Below are positions 35,635-45,284 of a stretch of 51,930 nucleotides of DNA, piece by piece; positions within the stretch are counted from its first letter, which is position 1; the number at the start of each line of letters is the position of its first letter. The position numbers and the translations under genes are program-made. The notes beneath the pieces are model-generated. The model worked only from the letters and a program-made list of their open reading frames with translations. It was not told the DNA's origin and made no database searches. Source of the stretch: Pseudoxanthomonas taiwanensis (GTDB lineage Bacteria; Pseudomonadota; Gammaproteobacteria; Xanthomonadales; Xanthomonadaceae); NCBI RefSeq assembly GCF_010093135.1, contig NZ_PDWK01000013.1, positions 1 to 51,930 of the forward strand, in the 5' to 3' direction.

Positions 35635-37662
35635 TCAGGCGGCGGCCATGCCGCTGTGACGCAGCAGGGCGTCGATGCGCGGCGGGCGGCCGCGGAAGGC
35701 GACGAAGTTCTCCAGCGCGCTGCGGCTGCCGCCGCGGGAGAGGATCTCGCGCAGGAAGCGCGCGCCGGTCTCGGCCAGCCGGTCCGGCGCCTCCTCGAAG
35801 GCGGCGTAGGCGTCGGCGCTGAGCACTTCGGCCCACTTGTAGCTGTAGTAACCGGCCGCGTAGCCGCCGGCGAAGATGTGGCTGAACTGGTGCGGGAAGC
35901 GGTGCCAGGCCGGGGCGCGGTTGACCGCCACCTCGTCGCGCACCCGCTCCAGCAGCTGCATGAAATCGTCCCGGGCCGGGTCGAAGCGGCTGTGCAGTTC
36001 CATGTCGAACAGGGCGAACTCCAGCTGGCGCACGGTGAACATGCCGCTCTGGAAGTTCTTCGCCGCGAGCATCCGCTCGAACAGCTCGCGCGGCAGCGGC
36101 GCGCCGGTGTCCACGTGCGCGGTCATGGCCTGCACGCGCTCCCACTCCCAGCAGAAGTTCTCCATGAACTGGCTGGGCAGCTCCACCGCGTCCCATTCCA
36201 CGCCGTTGATGCCGGCCACCGGCAGCTCGCCGACCGTGGTCAGCAGCTGGTGCAGGCCATGGCCCATCTCGTGGAACAGGGTGGTGACCTCGTTGAAGCC
36301 CAGGGTGGCCGGCTTGCCGTCCACGCCCTTGCCGAAGTTGCACACCAGGTACACCAGCGGCGTCTGCACCCCGGCCGGGGTGGTGCGGCGGTTGCGGCAG
36401 TCGTCCATCCAGGCGCCGCCACGCTTGCCCTCGCGCGCGTACGGGTCCAGATAGAACTGGCCCAGCAGGCGGCCCTGCGCGTCCTCGACGCGGTAGAAGC
36501 GCACGTCCTCGTGCCAGACCGGGGCGCTGTCGGGCTTCACCTTCACCCCGTACAGGGTCTCGATCAGGCCGAACAGGCCGGCCAGCACGCGCTCCTCGGT
36601 GAAGTAGCGCTTCACTTCCTGCTCGGAATAGCTGTAGCGGGCCTGCTTGAGCTTCTCGCTGGCCCAGGCGATGTCCCAGGGCTGCAGCTCGTCCAGGCCC
36701 AGCTGCTCGCGGGCGAAGGCCTCCAGCTCGGCGCGGTCACGGCGGGCGAACGGCAGCGCGCGGGCCGCCAGGTCGCGCAGGAAGGCCAGTACCTCGTCCG
36801 GGCTCTGCGCCATCTTGGTGGCCAGCGAATACTCGGCGTAGTTGGCGAAACCCAGCAGCCCGGCCAGCTCCGCGCGCAGGGCCAGGATGCGGGCGATCAA
36901 CGGGCCGTTGTCCAGCTCGGCCGGGCCGGCCTCGGAGGCGCGCAGGCCGTGGCCGCGGTACAGCGCCTCGCGCAGGGCCCGGTCCTCGGCATGGGTCTGC
37001 ACCGCCAGGTAGCAGGGCATCTGCAGGGTCAGCTTCCAGCCCGGCCTGCCGTCCTTCTCCGCGGCGGCGCGGGCGGCGGCCACCACCTCGGCCGGCAGGC
37101 CGGCCAGGCGCGCCTCGTCCTCCACGTACAGGGCGAAGGCGTCGGTGGCGTCCAGCACGTTCTGCGCGAACCTGGCCGACAGCGCGGCCAGCTCCTCCTG
37201 GATGGCGGCGAAGCGCTGGCGCGCGGCCTCGTCCAGCTCGGCGCCGCCCAGGCGGAAGTCGCGCAGGGCGTTGTCCACCACCTTGCGCCGCGTCGCGTCG
37301 TAGCCGGCGTACTCGGGCGAGGCGGCCAGGGCGCGGTACTGGGCGTAGAGCGCCTGGTTCTGCGCCAGCGCGCTGGCGAAGCGGGTCACCCGTGGCAGGT
37401 TGGCGTTGTAGGCCTCGCGCAGCTCCGGGGTGTTGACCACCGCCTGCAGGTGCGAGACCTGGCCCCAGGCCCGCCACAGCCGCTCGGTGGCGTCCTCCAG
37501 CGGGCGCACGAAGCTGTCCCAGGTCACCGGACTGACCGCCTCGGCCTGCTTCACCGCCACTTCGGCCCGGGCCAGGAGCACGTCCAGCGCCGGGCCGACG
37601 TGTTCGGGCCGGATGCGGTCGAAGGGAGGCAGGCCGGAGAAGTCGAGCAGCGGATTGTCCAT
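35635..37662 (-). CDS. prlC: Oligopeptidase A (M3 metallopeptidase)
   Basis: 675 aa, full length. The zinc motif HEMGH (about residues 464-468, TTLFHEMGHGLHQLLT) and the downstream Glu in GVEWDAVELPSQFMENF are intact, and the C-terminal block FSHIFAGGYAAGYYSYKWAEVL is characteristic of oligopeptidase A/Dcp. It is a cytoplasmic enzyme that degrades short peptides such as cleaved signal peptides. ATG 37662 yields the usual MDNPLLDFSGLPPFD start. The 132-base gap to the next gene upstream has no clear signal. Confidence 0.93.
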   Translation of the reverse strand: MDNPLLDFSGLPPFDRIRPEHVGPALDVLLARAEVAVKQAEAVSPVTWDSFVRPLEDATERLWRAWGQVSHLQAVVNTPELREAYNANLPRVTRFASALAQNQALYAQYRALAASPEYAGYDATRRKVVDNALRDFRLGGAELDEAARQRFAAIQEELAALSARFAQNVLDATDAFALYVEDEARLAGLPAEVVAAARAAAEKDGRPGWKLTLQMPCYLAVQTHAEDRALREALYRGHGLRASEAGPAELDNGPLIARILALRAELAGLLGFANYAEYSLATKMAQSPDEVLAFLRDLAARALPFARRDRAELEAFAREQLGLDELQPWDIAWASEKLKQARYSYSEQEVKRYFTEERVLAGLFGLIETLYGVKVKPDSAPVWHEDVRFYRVEDAQGRLLGQFYLDPYAREGKRGGAWMDDCRNRRTTPAGVQTPLVYLVCNFGKGVDGKPATLGFNEVTTLFHEMGHGLHQLLTTVGELPVAGINGVEWDAVELPSQFMENFCWEWERVQAMTAHVDTGAPLPRELFERMLAAKNFQSGMFTVRQLEFALFDMELHSRFDPARDDFMQLLERVRDEVAVNRAPAWHRFPHQFSHIFAGGYAAGYYSYKWAEVLSADAYAAFEEAPDRLAETGARFLREILSRGGSRSALENFVAFRGRPPRIDALLRHSGMAAA

Positions 37663-37794
37663 GGGACGTCCTCGGAACGGTGGGAGCGGTGCCGGGCCGC
37701 GCATTCCATGCAGATGCGCGCCCGGCGCCGGGAAATCAAGCCGCGCGGTGCGGCCGCACGGCCACGCGCAGGCGGGGTCCAGCGGAGCGGCGGC

Positions 37795-38895
37795 CTACAG
37801 GTCGCCGCACACGGGCAGGTCCAGCGGTTCTCCGGCCACCGCCGCGGTGATGGCACGGTCGGCCGCAGCGATGTCGATGCCCTGGCGCGCGTACCAGTCC
37901 GGGTCGTAGTAGCTGTGCGCGTAGCGCTCGCCGCTGTCGCACAGGATGGCCACGATCGAGCCGCTGCGGCCGGCGCGGCGCATGGCCTGCGCCGCCAGCA
38001 GCACGCCGACGAAGTTGGTGCCGGTGGATCCCCCCACGCGCCGGCCCAGTACCCGGCTGACGTGGCGCATGGCCGCCAGGCTCAGCGCGTCAGGCACCTT
38101 GACCATCGCGTCCACGCAGCTGGGCACGAAGCTGGCCTCCACCCGCGGCCGGCCAATGCCTTCGATGCGCGAGCCGCACGCCAGGGTCAGGCCCGGGTCG
38201 GGCTGGCCGGCGCGGGCGCCGCGGTAGAAGTCGAAGAACACCGAGTGCTCCGGGTCGGCGCACAGCACGCCAGTGTCGTGCTGGCGGTAGCGCACGTAGC
38301 GGCCCAAGGTGGCGCTGGTGCCGCCGGTGCCCGGGCCGCACACGATCCAGGCCGGCACCGGGTGCGGCTCCTGCGCCATCTGCTTGAAGATGGACTCGGC
38401 GATGTTGTTGTTGGCCCGCCAGTCGGTGGCCCGTTCGGCGTAGGTGAACTGGTCCATGAAGTGGCCGCCGGTCTGCCGCGCCAGCTGCGCGGAGACCTCG
38501 TTGATCGTGCACGGATCGTCCACCAGGTGGCAGCGGCCGCCGTGGAACTCGATGGCGGCGATCTTCTCCGGCGAGGTGCCGGCGGGGATCACGGCGATGA
38601 AGGGCAGGCCCAGCAGGCGGGCGAAGTAGGCCTCGGACACCGCGGTCGAGCCGCTGGAGGCCTCGATCACCGGCCGCCCTTCGCTCAGCCAGCCGTTGGC
38701 CAGGGCGTACAGGAACAGCGAACGCGCCAGGCGGTGCTTGAGGCTGCCCGTCGGATGGCTGGACTCGTCCTTCAGGTACACGTCGATGCCCGGATAGCCG
38801 GGCAGCGGCATGGGAATGAGATGCGTGTCGGCCGACCGGTTGAAGTCGGCCTCGATCTTGCGGATGGCGGCGGCCACCCACTGGCGTTGCGACAT
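37795..38895 (-). CDS. PLP-dependent cysteine synthase family protein, Cds1-like
   Basis: 366 aa fold-type II PLP enzyme. The PLP lysine is in [13 protein letters not shown] (about residue 54), the Asn/Ser loop is [15 protein letters not shown] and the phosphate loop [14 protein letters not shown]. The stretches [21 protein letters not shown] and [10 protein letters not shown] mark the subgroup of Mycobacterium Cds1, a cysteine desulfhydrase that releases H2S, rather than CysK/CysM. No CBS domain follows. Activity as a desulfhydrase is inferred from the subgroup only. Confidence 0.8.
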   Translation of the reverse strand: MSQRQWVAAAIRKIEADFNRSADTHLIPMPLPGYPGIDVYLKDESSHPTGSLKHRLARSLFLYALANGWLSEGRPVIEASSGSTAVSEAYFARLLGLPFIAVIPAGTSPEKIAAIEFHGGRCHLVDDPCTINEVSAQLARQTGGHFMDQFTYAERATDWRANNNIAESIFKQMAQEPHPVPAWIVCGPGTGGTSATLGRYVRYRQHDTGVLCADPEHSVFFDFYRGARAGQPDPGLTLACGSRIEGIGRPRVEASFVPSCVDAMVKVPDALSLAAMRHVSRVLGRRVGGSTGTNFVGVLLAAQAMRRAGRSGSIVAILCDSGERYAHSYYDPDWYARQGIDIAAADRAITAAVAGEPLDLPVCGDL

Positions 38896-38981
38896 GGCGG
38901 TGCGGCAAGTGGAAAACCCCGGATTCTACCGGGGCCGGCCGCCGCGGGCCGGACCGCCGTCACGCCGTGCTGTCGCGCCGT

Positions 38982-39479
38982 TCAGTGGCGCGTGGCGTGG
39001 GCCGGCACCGCCGCGGCCAGCCGCTCCAGCCCGGCGCTGCGCGGATCGCCGCACAGGCCGCGCAGCACCTCCACCAGCTCGCGGTAGCCCTCGGCCAGCT
39101 GGCCGAACAGCGCCGCGTAGGCGCTGCGCCCGGCCTCGGCCACCTCACGGTACGCGCCGCGGCCCAGTTCCACGAAATAGTCCACGCTGACCCGGCGCCG
39201 CGCCGCCAGGCCGGGGAACAGGCCGGCGATCAGCAGGCAGCGGTCGCCGACGTCGCGCAGCGCGTCGGCGCGCACCTGCCCCGCCTGGCCCAGCGCGTGC
39301 AGCCAGTCCAGGGCCTGGGTCCGGGCCAGCAGCGCACCGTCGTTCTGGAAACGCAGCAGCACGAACACGAGGTAGCTCTCGCGCGTTTCGTCCAGCGGAT
39401 GGCCGGCGCGGCCGGCCGCCTCGTGCACCAGCGCCTGCCACAAAGCGGCCGGCGCCCCCTGGCTGAAGTTGGCGGACAT
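38982..39479 (-). CDS. Conserved helical protein of unknown function
   Basis: 165 aa, predicted all-helical, no signal peptide or membrane segment. The block DVGDRCLLIAGLFPGLAARRRVSVDYFVELGRGAY resembles a conserved hypothetical family of beta- and gammaproteobacteria. ATG 39479 has AGGAGAAG upstream. It starts 104 bases after the jetC stop and in the same direction, so it could belong to the Jet transcription unit, replacing the usual jetD position, but nothing in it looks like a nuclease. Confidence 0.7.
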   Translation of the reverse strand: MSANFSQGAPAALWQALVHEAAGRAGHPLDETRESYLVFVLLRFQNDGALLARTQALDWLHALGQAGQVRADALRDVGDRCLLIAGLFPGLAARRRVSVDYFVELGRGAYREVAEAGRSAYAALFGQLAEGYRELVEVLRGLCGDPRSAGLERLAAAVPAHATRH

Positions 39480-39583
39480 GGAACTTCTCCTGCGACTTGC
39501 CACCACCTGCCCACGAGCCTAGTACGGCCCGCGGGCCGGGTGTTGGCAGCCGCCGGCGGCGAGTGCCAGCCCCGTTAAGGCGT

Positions 39584-42500
39584 TCAGGTCACGCCGGTCT
39601 CGCGCGCCAGCCGCTCCAGTTCCTCGGCCAGCAGTTCCGGGTGCAGGTCGAACTGGTCCGACAGCAGCAGCTCGCGCGCGGCCTCCCTGACCTCGATGCG
39701 CTCGGCCTGGAGCAGGTCGCCATCGCGGAACAGCTCGATGTAGCTGTCCAGCACCCCCGAGAGCGTGCCCAGCGCGGTGTCCGGCGCGGCCAGCACCAGC
39801 TGCAGCCCCAGCGAACGCAGGTAGTTGGTGGTGGCGCGGGCGTTCTGCGCGTCGATCTTGTCGCCGAACTCGTCCAGCAGGATCACGCCCATGCCGCCCG
39901 GGTTGGCCTCGTTCTTGCCGTAGGCGGCGGCCAGCGCGGCACCGGCGATCACGTACAGCGGTGCGCGGTGCTCGCCACCCGAGCCGGAGCGCATGCGCTC
40001 GCTCAGGGTGCCGATCACCCGGTCGTCCTGGCGGATCTCCACGCCGAAGTGGAAGAAGCGGCGGTAGTCGTCCAGCGGGGAGGCGGCCAGCTTCGCGCTG
40101 GCGCTGTCCTCGATCAGCTGGCGGAAGGCCTCCGGCACCTGTCCGGCCGAGCCGAACAGGGTGTCCTCGGCCCCCACGTCGGCCACCTTCCGGATGAACT
40201 GGTACAGCTCGCGGTACTCGGGCACCACCTCGTAGTGGAAGCGGTAGCGCTCGTTGTTGGAGAAGGCCGGGCTGTTGCGCAGGGTGCGGTTGAGCGAGTC
40301 GATCTGCGCCTTCAGCCGCACGAAGTTGTCGTGCAGGGTATTGGCCACGTTGGAGCGGAAGGTCTCCACCGCCGTCTCGTAGGCGCGCTCGGCCTCGGCG
40401 CGGTAGTTGACCAGCTCCGACTCGCGCAGCTGCACCAGCTCCTGCTGCATCAGCGCGCGCGCCGCCTTCCACTGGTCGGCGGCCAGCTCCAGGTCCAGGC
40501 CGTGGCTGCCGGCGTAGCGCTGCAGCTGGCTCCAGGCCTCCGGCAGCAGCGCCGCCAGCTGGCGGTCGTTGTCCTGGGCGCGGCGCTCGCACAGGTTGCG
40601 CGCCTCCTCCAGACTGGTGCCCTTGGCTTCCAGCTCCTCGCGCAGCTGCTCGACCCGGTTGGGATCCACGTGCGGGTCGCGGAAGGCCTCCACCGCGTTG
40701 CGCGCGACGACCTCCTCCTGCGCCTGCAGCGCGCGCAGCAGGCCCTCGCGCCGTTCCAGCTCGCCCTGGGCCAGCGCCTCGGCGCGCACCAGCGACTCGA
40801 TGGCCGCCTCGGCCTCCTGGATCCTGCGGCGCAGTTCGCCGGCGCGCTCGCCCAGGCGCAGCAGGTCCGGGTCCATGGCCTCGGCATGGCTGCGCTCCAG
40901 CGCGCGCCAGCGCGCCAGCACCTGGCGGTATTCCAGCAGCAGCTCGTGCAGGCCGCGCGCGGCGTCCTCGCCCTCCAGGCGCGCCAGCTTCTGGCGCAGC
41001 GCCTCGGCGCGGCGCGCCTCCGGCTCGCAGCGGCGCAGCTCGCGCTCGGCCTCGTCCAGCTCGGCGCGCAGCAGGCGCAGGCGCTCGCCGTCCTGGGCCA
41101 CGCCGATCTTCAACTCGCCGCTGGAAGGCAGGCGCCGGCGCTCGATGCCACCCCCCTTGGCCACCAGGCCGTCACGGGTCAGGCCCTGGCGGGCGCGCAC
41201 CACCTCGGCCTCGGTCTCCACGCAGCGCAGGTCGCCCAGCTGGCGGCGCAGGTAGGCCACCGCGTCGGCATTGTCACCCTCGATCAGGGCGGCGACGCTG
41301 TCCGGCGCCGGGTGCTCCAGGCGGTGGCTGCGCGCCTGGCTGGGCAGGGCCAGCTTGACTCCGTACACCGCGCGCGCGCCCTGCAGGGAGCGGTACACGC
41401 GCACTGCATCCTCCTCCTGCCCGGCCGGCACCAGCAGCGCCTCGACGTGGCTGCGCAGGTAGGCCTCGATCGCCGGCTGCCAGCTCTTGTCGGTGACACG
41501 CACCAGGTCGCACACCGGGCGGGCCTCGATGCCGGCCTCGCGCAGGTGGTTGAGCAGGCGCATGACCTCGTCGCGCAGGCTGACCTGGCCGGCGTCCAGG
41601 CGCTGGCGGTTGCCGCGCGCGGCGTCGCGGCGCGCGCGCGCCCGCTGCCAGGCCTCGTGCGGCTGCCGCGCCCAGGCCGCGATCGCGGCCTGCACCGGCG
41701 CGGCCGCGGCCAGCGCCTGCCTGAGCCGGGCATGGAAGGCATCCGGGGCCGGGCCTTCGCCATGCCCGGCCGTGGCCACCTCCTCCTGCAGCGCCCGCAG
41801 CGGCTCCAGCGCCTGCGCCAGAACGGCCCCGTCCACGCCCGGCAGGCGCAGCGCGGCCACTTCCTCAAGCGGCCCGCGAAGCTGCTCCAAGCGGCGCAGC
41901 AGTTCGGCCTGCAGGCGCTGCAGCTGCTCCTGGTCGCGCGCGGCCAGTTCGCGGAACGAGGCCTGCTCGCCGTAGCCGGCGCTGCCCTGCAGCTGCTCGC
42001 GCACCCGCTCGTACTCCTCCTGCAGGCTGCGCCGCTCGGCGCGGGCCTGCTCCAGCGCGCGGCCGGCGGCGGCCAGCTGCTCGCGCCCGGCCTCCACGTC
42101 GGCGCCGGCCTGCTCGACCTGCTCGCCGAGCAGGTCGCGGGTGTACTCGGCGGCCAGCGCACGGTAGGAGGCCGCGCGCACGGCCTGTGCGGCGACCTTC
42201 GCGTACTGCGCGTCCACCGCCTCGGCCTCGGCGATGCGGCGCTCCAGCTGTTCGATACGCTCCTTGATCTGGCGGAAGCTGTCCAGCAGGGCGCGGAAGC
42301 GGGCCACGTCGGTGGGCCGGTCCTCGGCCACCAGGGTGCGCACGAACAGGTCCACGTCCTCCACGCGCTGAAGGTTCAGCGCGTTCTGGAACGCCTTGCG
42401 GTAGGCGTTGAAGTCCACGCCGGCGCCGGGACTGGCGCGCAGGCGGTGCAGCAGGTCCTTGACGAAGCGCTCGCCGCTGGCGTGGAACTCCGGTGCGGTG

Positions 42501-43003
42501 CTGGCCTGGCGGCAGCGCCTGGCCGCGCGCTCGCGGAAGCGGCTCCATTCCAGCGGCAGCTCGCGGCCGTCCACCCGCTCCAGGTGCTCGTCCAGCTCCA
42601 GGGCCACGCCCGGCAGCAGGTACAGGCCATGCTGGCGGTGGTCCGGCTCGTCGGCCGAGGCGCCCAGGGCGATGCCGGCGCTCAGCGGCGTGCCGGTTTC
42701 CTCGTCGCGGAACACCAGGGTGATGTAGGTGGTGGCGGTGCGCCGCTTGCGGCCGTCCTCGCCGCTGCGGTACACGCCCAGGCAGTAGTCGCGGATGCTG
42801 CGTGCGCGCGCCTTGCCGCCGGCCTGGGCGTTGAAGTGGATGTGGCGGCGGTCGCCACCCAGCAGCACCAGCTGCAGGGCGTCCAGCAGCGCGCTCTTGC
42901 CGGCGCCGTTGGGCGCGATGATGGCGCTGGTGCGGTCCAGCTCGAGGGTCTTGGCCTCGAACAGGAAGTACTGCACCAGGTGCATGCGCTCAAGCAGCTG
43001 CAT
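39584..43003 (-). CDS. jetC: SMC-like ATPase, JetC/MksB type
   Basis: 1139 aa. N-terminal Walker A PNGAGKS (residues 31-37), a long coiled coil (about 220-490), a central globular/hinge region (about 490-640), a second coiled coil (about 640-900), then the C-terminal head with signature SGSGGEHRAP and Walker B VILLDEFGDKIDAQN. This is the MukB/MksB/JetC architecture; ATP hydrolysis residues are present. Such complexes extrude DNA loops; Wadjet uses this to find small circular DNA. The ATG lies 14 bases inside the jetB end. Downstream no jetD nuclease follows. MksBEF-type chromosome condensin is the main alternative to a Wadjet derivative. Confidence 0.88.
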   Translation of the reverse strand: MQLLERMHLVQYFLFEAKTLELDRTSAIIAPNGAGKSALLDALQLVLLGGDRRHIHFNAQAGGKARARSIRDYCLGVYRSGEDGRKRRTATTYITLVFRDEETGTPLSAGIALGASADEPDHRQHGLYLLPGVALELDEHLERVDGRELPLEWSRFRERAARRCRQASTAPEFHASGERFVKDLLHRLRASPGAGVDFNAYRKAFQNALNLQRVEDVDLFVRTLVAEDRPTDVARFRALLDSFRQIKERIEQLERRIAEAEAVDAQYAKVAAQAVRAASYRALAAEYTRDLLGEQVEQAGADVEAGREQLAAAGRALEQARAERRSLQEEYERVREQLQGSAGYGEQASFRELAARDQEQLQRLQAELLRRLEQLRGPLEEVAALRLPGVDGAVLAQALEPLRALQEEVATAGHGEGPAPDAFHARLRQALAAAAPVQAAIAAWARQPHEAWQRARARRDAARGNRQRLDAGQVSLRDEVMRLLNHLREAGIEARPVCDLVRVTDKSWQPAIEAYLRSHVEALLVPAGQEEDAVRVYRSLQGARAVYGVKLALPSQARSHRLEHPAPDSVAALIEGDNADAVAYLRRQLGDLRCVETEAEVVRARQGLTRDGLVAKGGGIERRRLPSSGELKIGVAQDGERLRLLRAELDEAERELRRCEPEARRAEALRQKLARLEGEDAARGLHELLLEYRQVLARWRALERSHAEAMDPDLLRLGERAGELRRRIQEAEAAIESLVRAEALAQGELERREGLLRALQAQEEVVARNAVEAFRDPHVDPNRVEQLREELEAKGTSLEEARNLCERRAQDNDRQLAALLPEAWSQLQRYAGSHGLDLELAADQWKAARALMQQELVQLRESELVNYRAEAERAYETAVETFRSNVANTLHDNFVRLKAQIDSLNRTLRNSPAFSNNERYRFHYEVVPEYRELYQFIRKVADVGAEDTLFGSAGQVPEAFRQLIEDSASAKLAASPLDDYRRFFHFGVEIRQDDRVIGTLSERMRSGSGGEHRAPLYVIAGAALAAAYGKNEANPGGMGVILLDEFGDKIDAQNARATTNYLRSLGLQLVLAAPDTALGTLSGVLDSYIELFRDGDLLQAERIEVREAARELLLSDQFDLHPELLAEELERLARETGVT

Positions 43004-43640
43004 GGTCGTCCTCCGTGTCCAGGGTGTCGGCGTCGGCATCCTCGTCCGTCCCGTCCGTGCCCAGGTTGTGCTGGTCCAGGCGGTGCAGCCACTGCTCGCC
43101 GACGATGTCCACGATCGCCGGACGCACCACCAGGTGGAACGGCTGCAGCTCGTCCGGTTCGCCCTCCACCAGCCGGCACACGCCCCAGCGGCGGGCGGTG
43201 GCGGCCAGCGCGCGCAGCGCGCCGATTTCCGGCATCGGCCGGCCGGTCAACGCCGGCCAGGCCTCCTGCAGGTCCGGCAGTTCCACCACCACCTCGCCCG
43301 AGTCCTCGACCAGGCCCTGCTTCATGCCCTCGTCGTAGCGCTGGCGCAGGACCAGCAGCAGCAGGGTCTCGTCCAGGCGCACCGGCGTGCCCTCGCCGTG
43401 CCTGGGCAGGGCGACCACGTAGCGGTGGCGGGCGTTGCGTTCCAGGCGGATGCCCAGCGGCTCGAGGGCGGCGGCGAAATCCTCCAGGTAGGCCTCCACC
43501 AGGTGGTAGGCGCTGCGCGAGCGCGGGTCGCTGGCATAGAGCACCTGCTCGGTCACCAGGCGGTAGGCGGCGCGCTCGAAGTCGGCCACGGTGTACAGGC
43601 CGTTGGACTGCTGGCTGAGGGTGTTCCAGGTACGTTTCAT
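42990..43640 (-). CDS. jetB: JetB/MksE-like subunit (DUF4194 type)
   Basis: 216 aa winged-helix-like protein with the family pattern ERAAYRLVTEQVLYASDPRSRSAYHLVEAYLEDFAAAL-type start and the block LDETLLLLVLRQRYDEGMKQG, then VVELPDLQEAW. It corresponds to the KITE-like subunit that bridges the kleisin and the SMC heads. The last 20 residues are Asp-rich and acidic. ATG 43640 overlaps the jetA stop (ATGA), and its end overlaps jetC by 14 bases, so the three are made together. Confidence 0.85.
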   Translation of the reverse strand: MKRTWNTLSQQSNGLYTVADFERAAYRLVTEQVLYASDPRSRSAYHLVEAYLEDFAAALEPLGIRLERNARHRYVVALPRHGEGTPVRLDETLLLLVLRQRYDEGMKQGLVEDSGEVVVELPDLQEAWPALTGRPMPEIGALRALAATARRWGVCRLVEGEPDELQPFHLVVRPAIVDIVGEQWLHRLDQHNLGTDGTDEDADADTLDTEDDHAAA

Positions 43641-45127
43641 GCGGGATCGGACTCGGCCGGCGCGGCGGGGCGCGCGGCGGTGGTGGCGGCCTGGCGGCCG
43701 GCGACGTGGCGGACGACGAAGCGCGGGGCGCGCAGCCAGCCGTTGTCGCCGCGCTCGCCGCCGTCGACCAGTTCGACGCGGAAGCCGCGCAGCAGGCGGT
43801 GCAGCGGGTCGTCGCGGCGCAGGCCGCCGGGGCGGTTGCCGCGCAGGGCCAGGGTCAGCAGGGTCTGGTAGGCGCGCAGGTCCTGGATGGTGGCGATCTC
43901 CAGGCGCGTGGAGTCCACGCTGCCGCCCGGTGGCAGCTGGCGGCCGACGTAGGCGGCCATGTCCTCGGCGGTGACCAGGCGCACGCGCTTCATCCGCCGC
44001 AGCAGGCTCAGCCGCGCGTTCTGCTCGGGGCTGGGCCGGGCCGGGCTGTTGGCACTGCGCGGGATCGGCTGCGGCCGGAGCCGCGGCGGGCGCAGCTGCG
44101 ATTCGTCCATCAGCGGCCCGGGGCCGACCGGCAGGCGCAGCGCCCCCTCCGGCGCGGCCAGGGCGCCGCGCGCGGCGCGCCGCAGCAGCACGTCCAGGCG
44201 GTCGGGTGCGCGCAGGCGGTAGTCGAGGAAGGCCAGCGCGCGGCGGTTGGCCTGGCGCACGTCCTCGTCCAGGCGGGCCAGGTATTCGTCGATGCGCTCC
44301 AGCTCGCGCAGGCGCATCAGGCTGCGCTGCAGGCGCTGCTGGGCGCGCGTCCCGTCGCCGTCGGTGAGGTGGGTGCGGTACCAGTCGAGCATGGCCTGGC
44401 GCAGCGGGCCGGTCTCGATCTGCTGCACCAGCAGCAGGATCTGCGCGCGCCGTGCCAGCGGGTGGTCGGCGCGGTGCAGGTCGGCGTAGTCGCGGATGAA
44501 GAACTGCGCCACGTAGCGCTCGAACCACTGCCGGGCGAACTGCGCGGTGGTCTCCGCGCGCACCAGCTCGGGCATCAGGTCGCGCACCTGCAGGCTCATC
44601 GAGGCCAGCGAGGCCAGCAGCCGGCGCGCCTGCTCGGCCGCCTCGTCCAGCGCCTCGGCGCCGGCGCGCCCCTCTGCCACCTGCTGCAGCTGCAGTTCGA
44701 TGGAGCGGATCTTGGCCGAGACGAAGGTCGGGCCGCGCTCGGCGAACTCCACCAGGGTGGCCAGCAGCTGCGCCATCACCGGCGGCATCAGCACCATCTC
44801 ACGCGCGCCCAGCCTGTCCTGGCGCAGCCAGCCGGCCTGGCGCAGGCGCTCGTACACGGCCACCGCGCGCGCGGCCAGGCCCTCCTGCAGCGGCGCGCCG
44901 TCCTCGTCCTCCCAGGCCTCCTCGGCCAGCAGGTAGCGCTCCAGCGCGCCGACGATCTCCCGGCGCGGGAAACCGTGGCTGGGCGGCAGCGGCGCGTCCG
45001 GGCCGAAGTACTCGTCGAACAGGCGGCCCAGCAGCCGCCAGTAGCGCTCGCGGCTGGGCGAGGCCAGCGGCCCGAAGGCGCCGGCCGGCACGTGCGCGAA
45101 CAGGGACGGGAACGCGGTACTGCTCAA
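43637..45127 (-). CDS. jetA: JetA/MksF-like kleisin subunit
   Basis: About 496 aa. The opening FPSLFAHVPAGAFGPLASPSRERYWRLLGRLFDEYF and the region SIELQLQQVAEGRAGAEALDEAAEQARRLLA match the large non-SMC subunit of Wadjet/MksBEF complexes, with helical N- and C-terminal winged domains around a long helical middle. The start is uncertain: TTG 45127 has AGGA eight bases upstream and begins right before conserved sequence; ATG 45187 would add 20 unlike residues. It is first in the jetA-jetB-jetC operon and divergent from metE. Confidence 0.82.
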   Translation of the reverse strand: MSSTAFPSLFAHVPAGAFGPLASPSRERYWRLLGRLFDEYFGPDAPLPPSHGFPRREIVGALERYLLAEEAWEDEDGAPLQEGLAARAVAVYERLRQAGWLRQDRLGAREMVLMPPVMAQLLATLVEFAERGPTFVSAKIRSIELQLQQVAEGRAGAEALDEAAEQARRLLASLASMSLQVRDLMPELVRAETTAQFARQWFERYVAQFFIRDYADLHRADHPLARRAQILLLVQQIETGPLRQAMLDWYRTHLTDGDGTRAQQRLQRSLMRLRELERIDEYLARLDEDVRQANRRALAFLDYRLRAPDRLDVLLRRAARGALAAPEGALRLPVGPGPLMDESQLRPPRLRPQPIPRSANSPARPSPEQNARLSLLRRMKRVRLVTAEDMAAYVGRQLPPGGSVDSTRLEIATIQDLRAYQTLLTLALRGNRPGGLRRDDPLHRLLRGFRVELVDGGERGDNGWLRAPRFVVRHVAGRQAATTAARPAAPAESDPA

Positions 45128-45207
45128 GCGGGAATCCTGCCGGGCGCCAGGCCCGGATCGGCCGCCATTTTCCCAGATCGGCGCCATGCCCGCGCAGGCG
45201 GCGGCGG

Positions 45208-45237
45208 TTGACCGGTCGCCGGTGGACCGGCTACCTT
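45208..45237 (+). promoter_or_regulatory. Possible promoter of the metE leader
   Basis: TTGACC (45208-45213) and TACCTT (45232-45237), 18 bases apart, just before the riboswitch leader. The -10 is weak. A 9-bp hairpin (45253-45261 with 45274-45282) would form the very 5' end of the RNA. Confidence 0.3.
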
Positions 45238-45284
45238 CTCCGCGCCGAAGGTTTCATCGCTTCATCCAGATGTAGCGATGAATT

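Noticed and set aside
35488-39087. 1199-codon plus-strand frame over prlC and the Cds1-like gene
   Set aside because: Antisense shadow of two recognised genes and of a REP element; no motif or plausible ribosome site.
39497-43618. 1373-codon open frame on the plus strand opposite jetC/jetB
   Set aside because: It is the antisense of a strongly conserved SMC gene; composition is the Gln/His/Leu/Arg-rich type expected when a GC-rich gene is read backwards, and no domain is visible.
38896-45207. A hidden jetD gene
   Set aside because: Both strands were read around jetABC; only the 165-aa helical gene and the riboswitch are present, with no TOPRIM-like nuclease motif.
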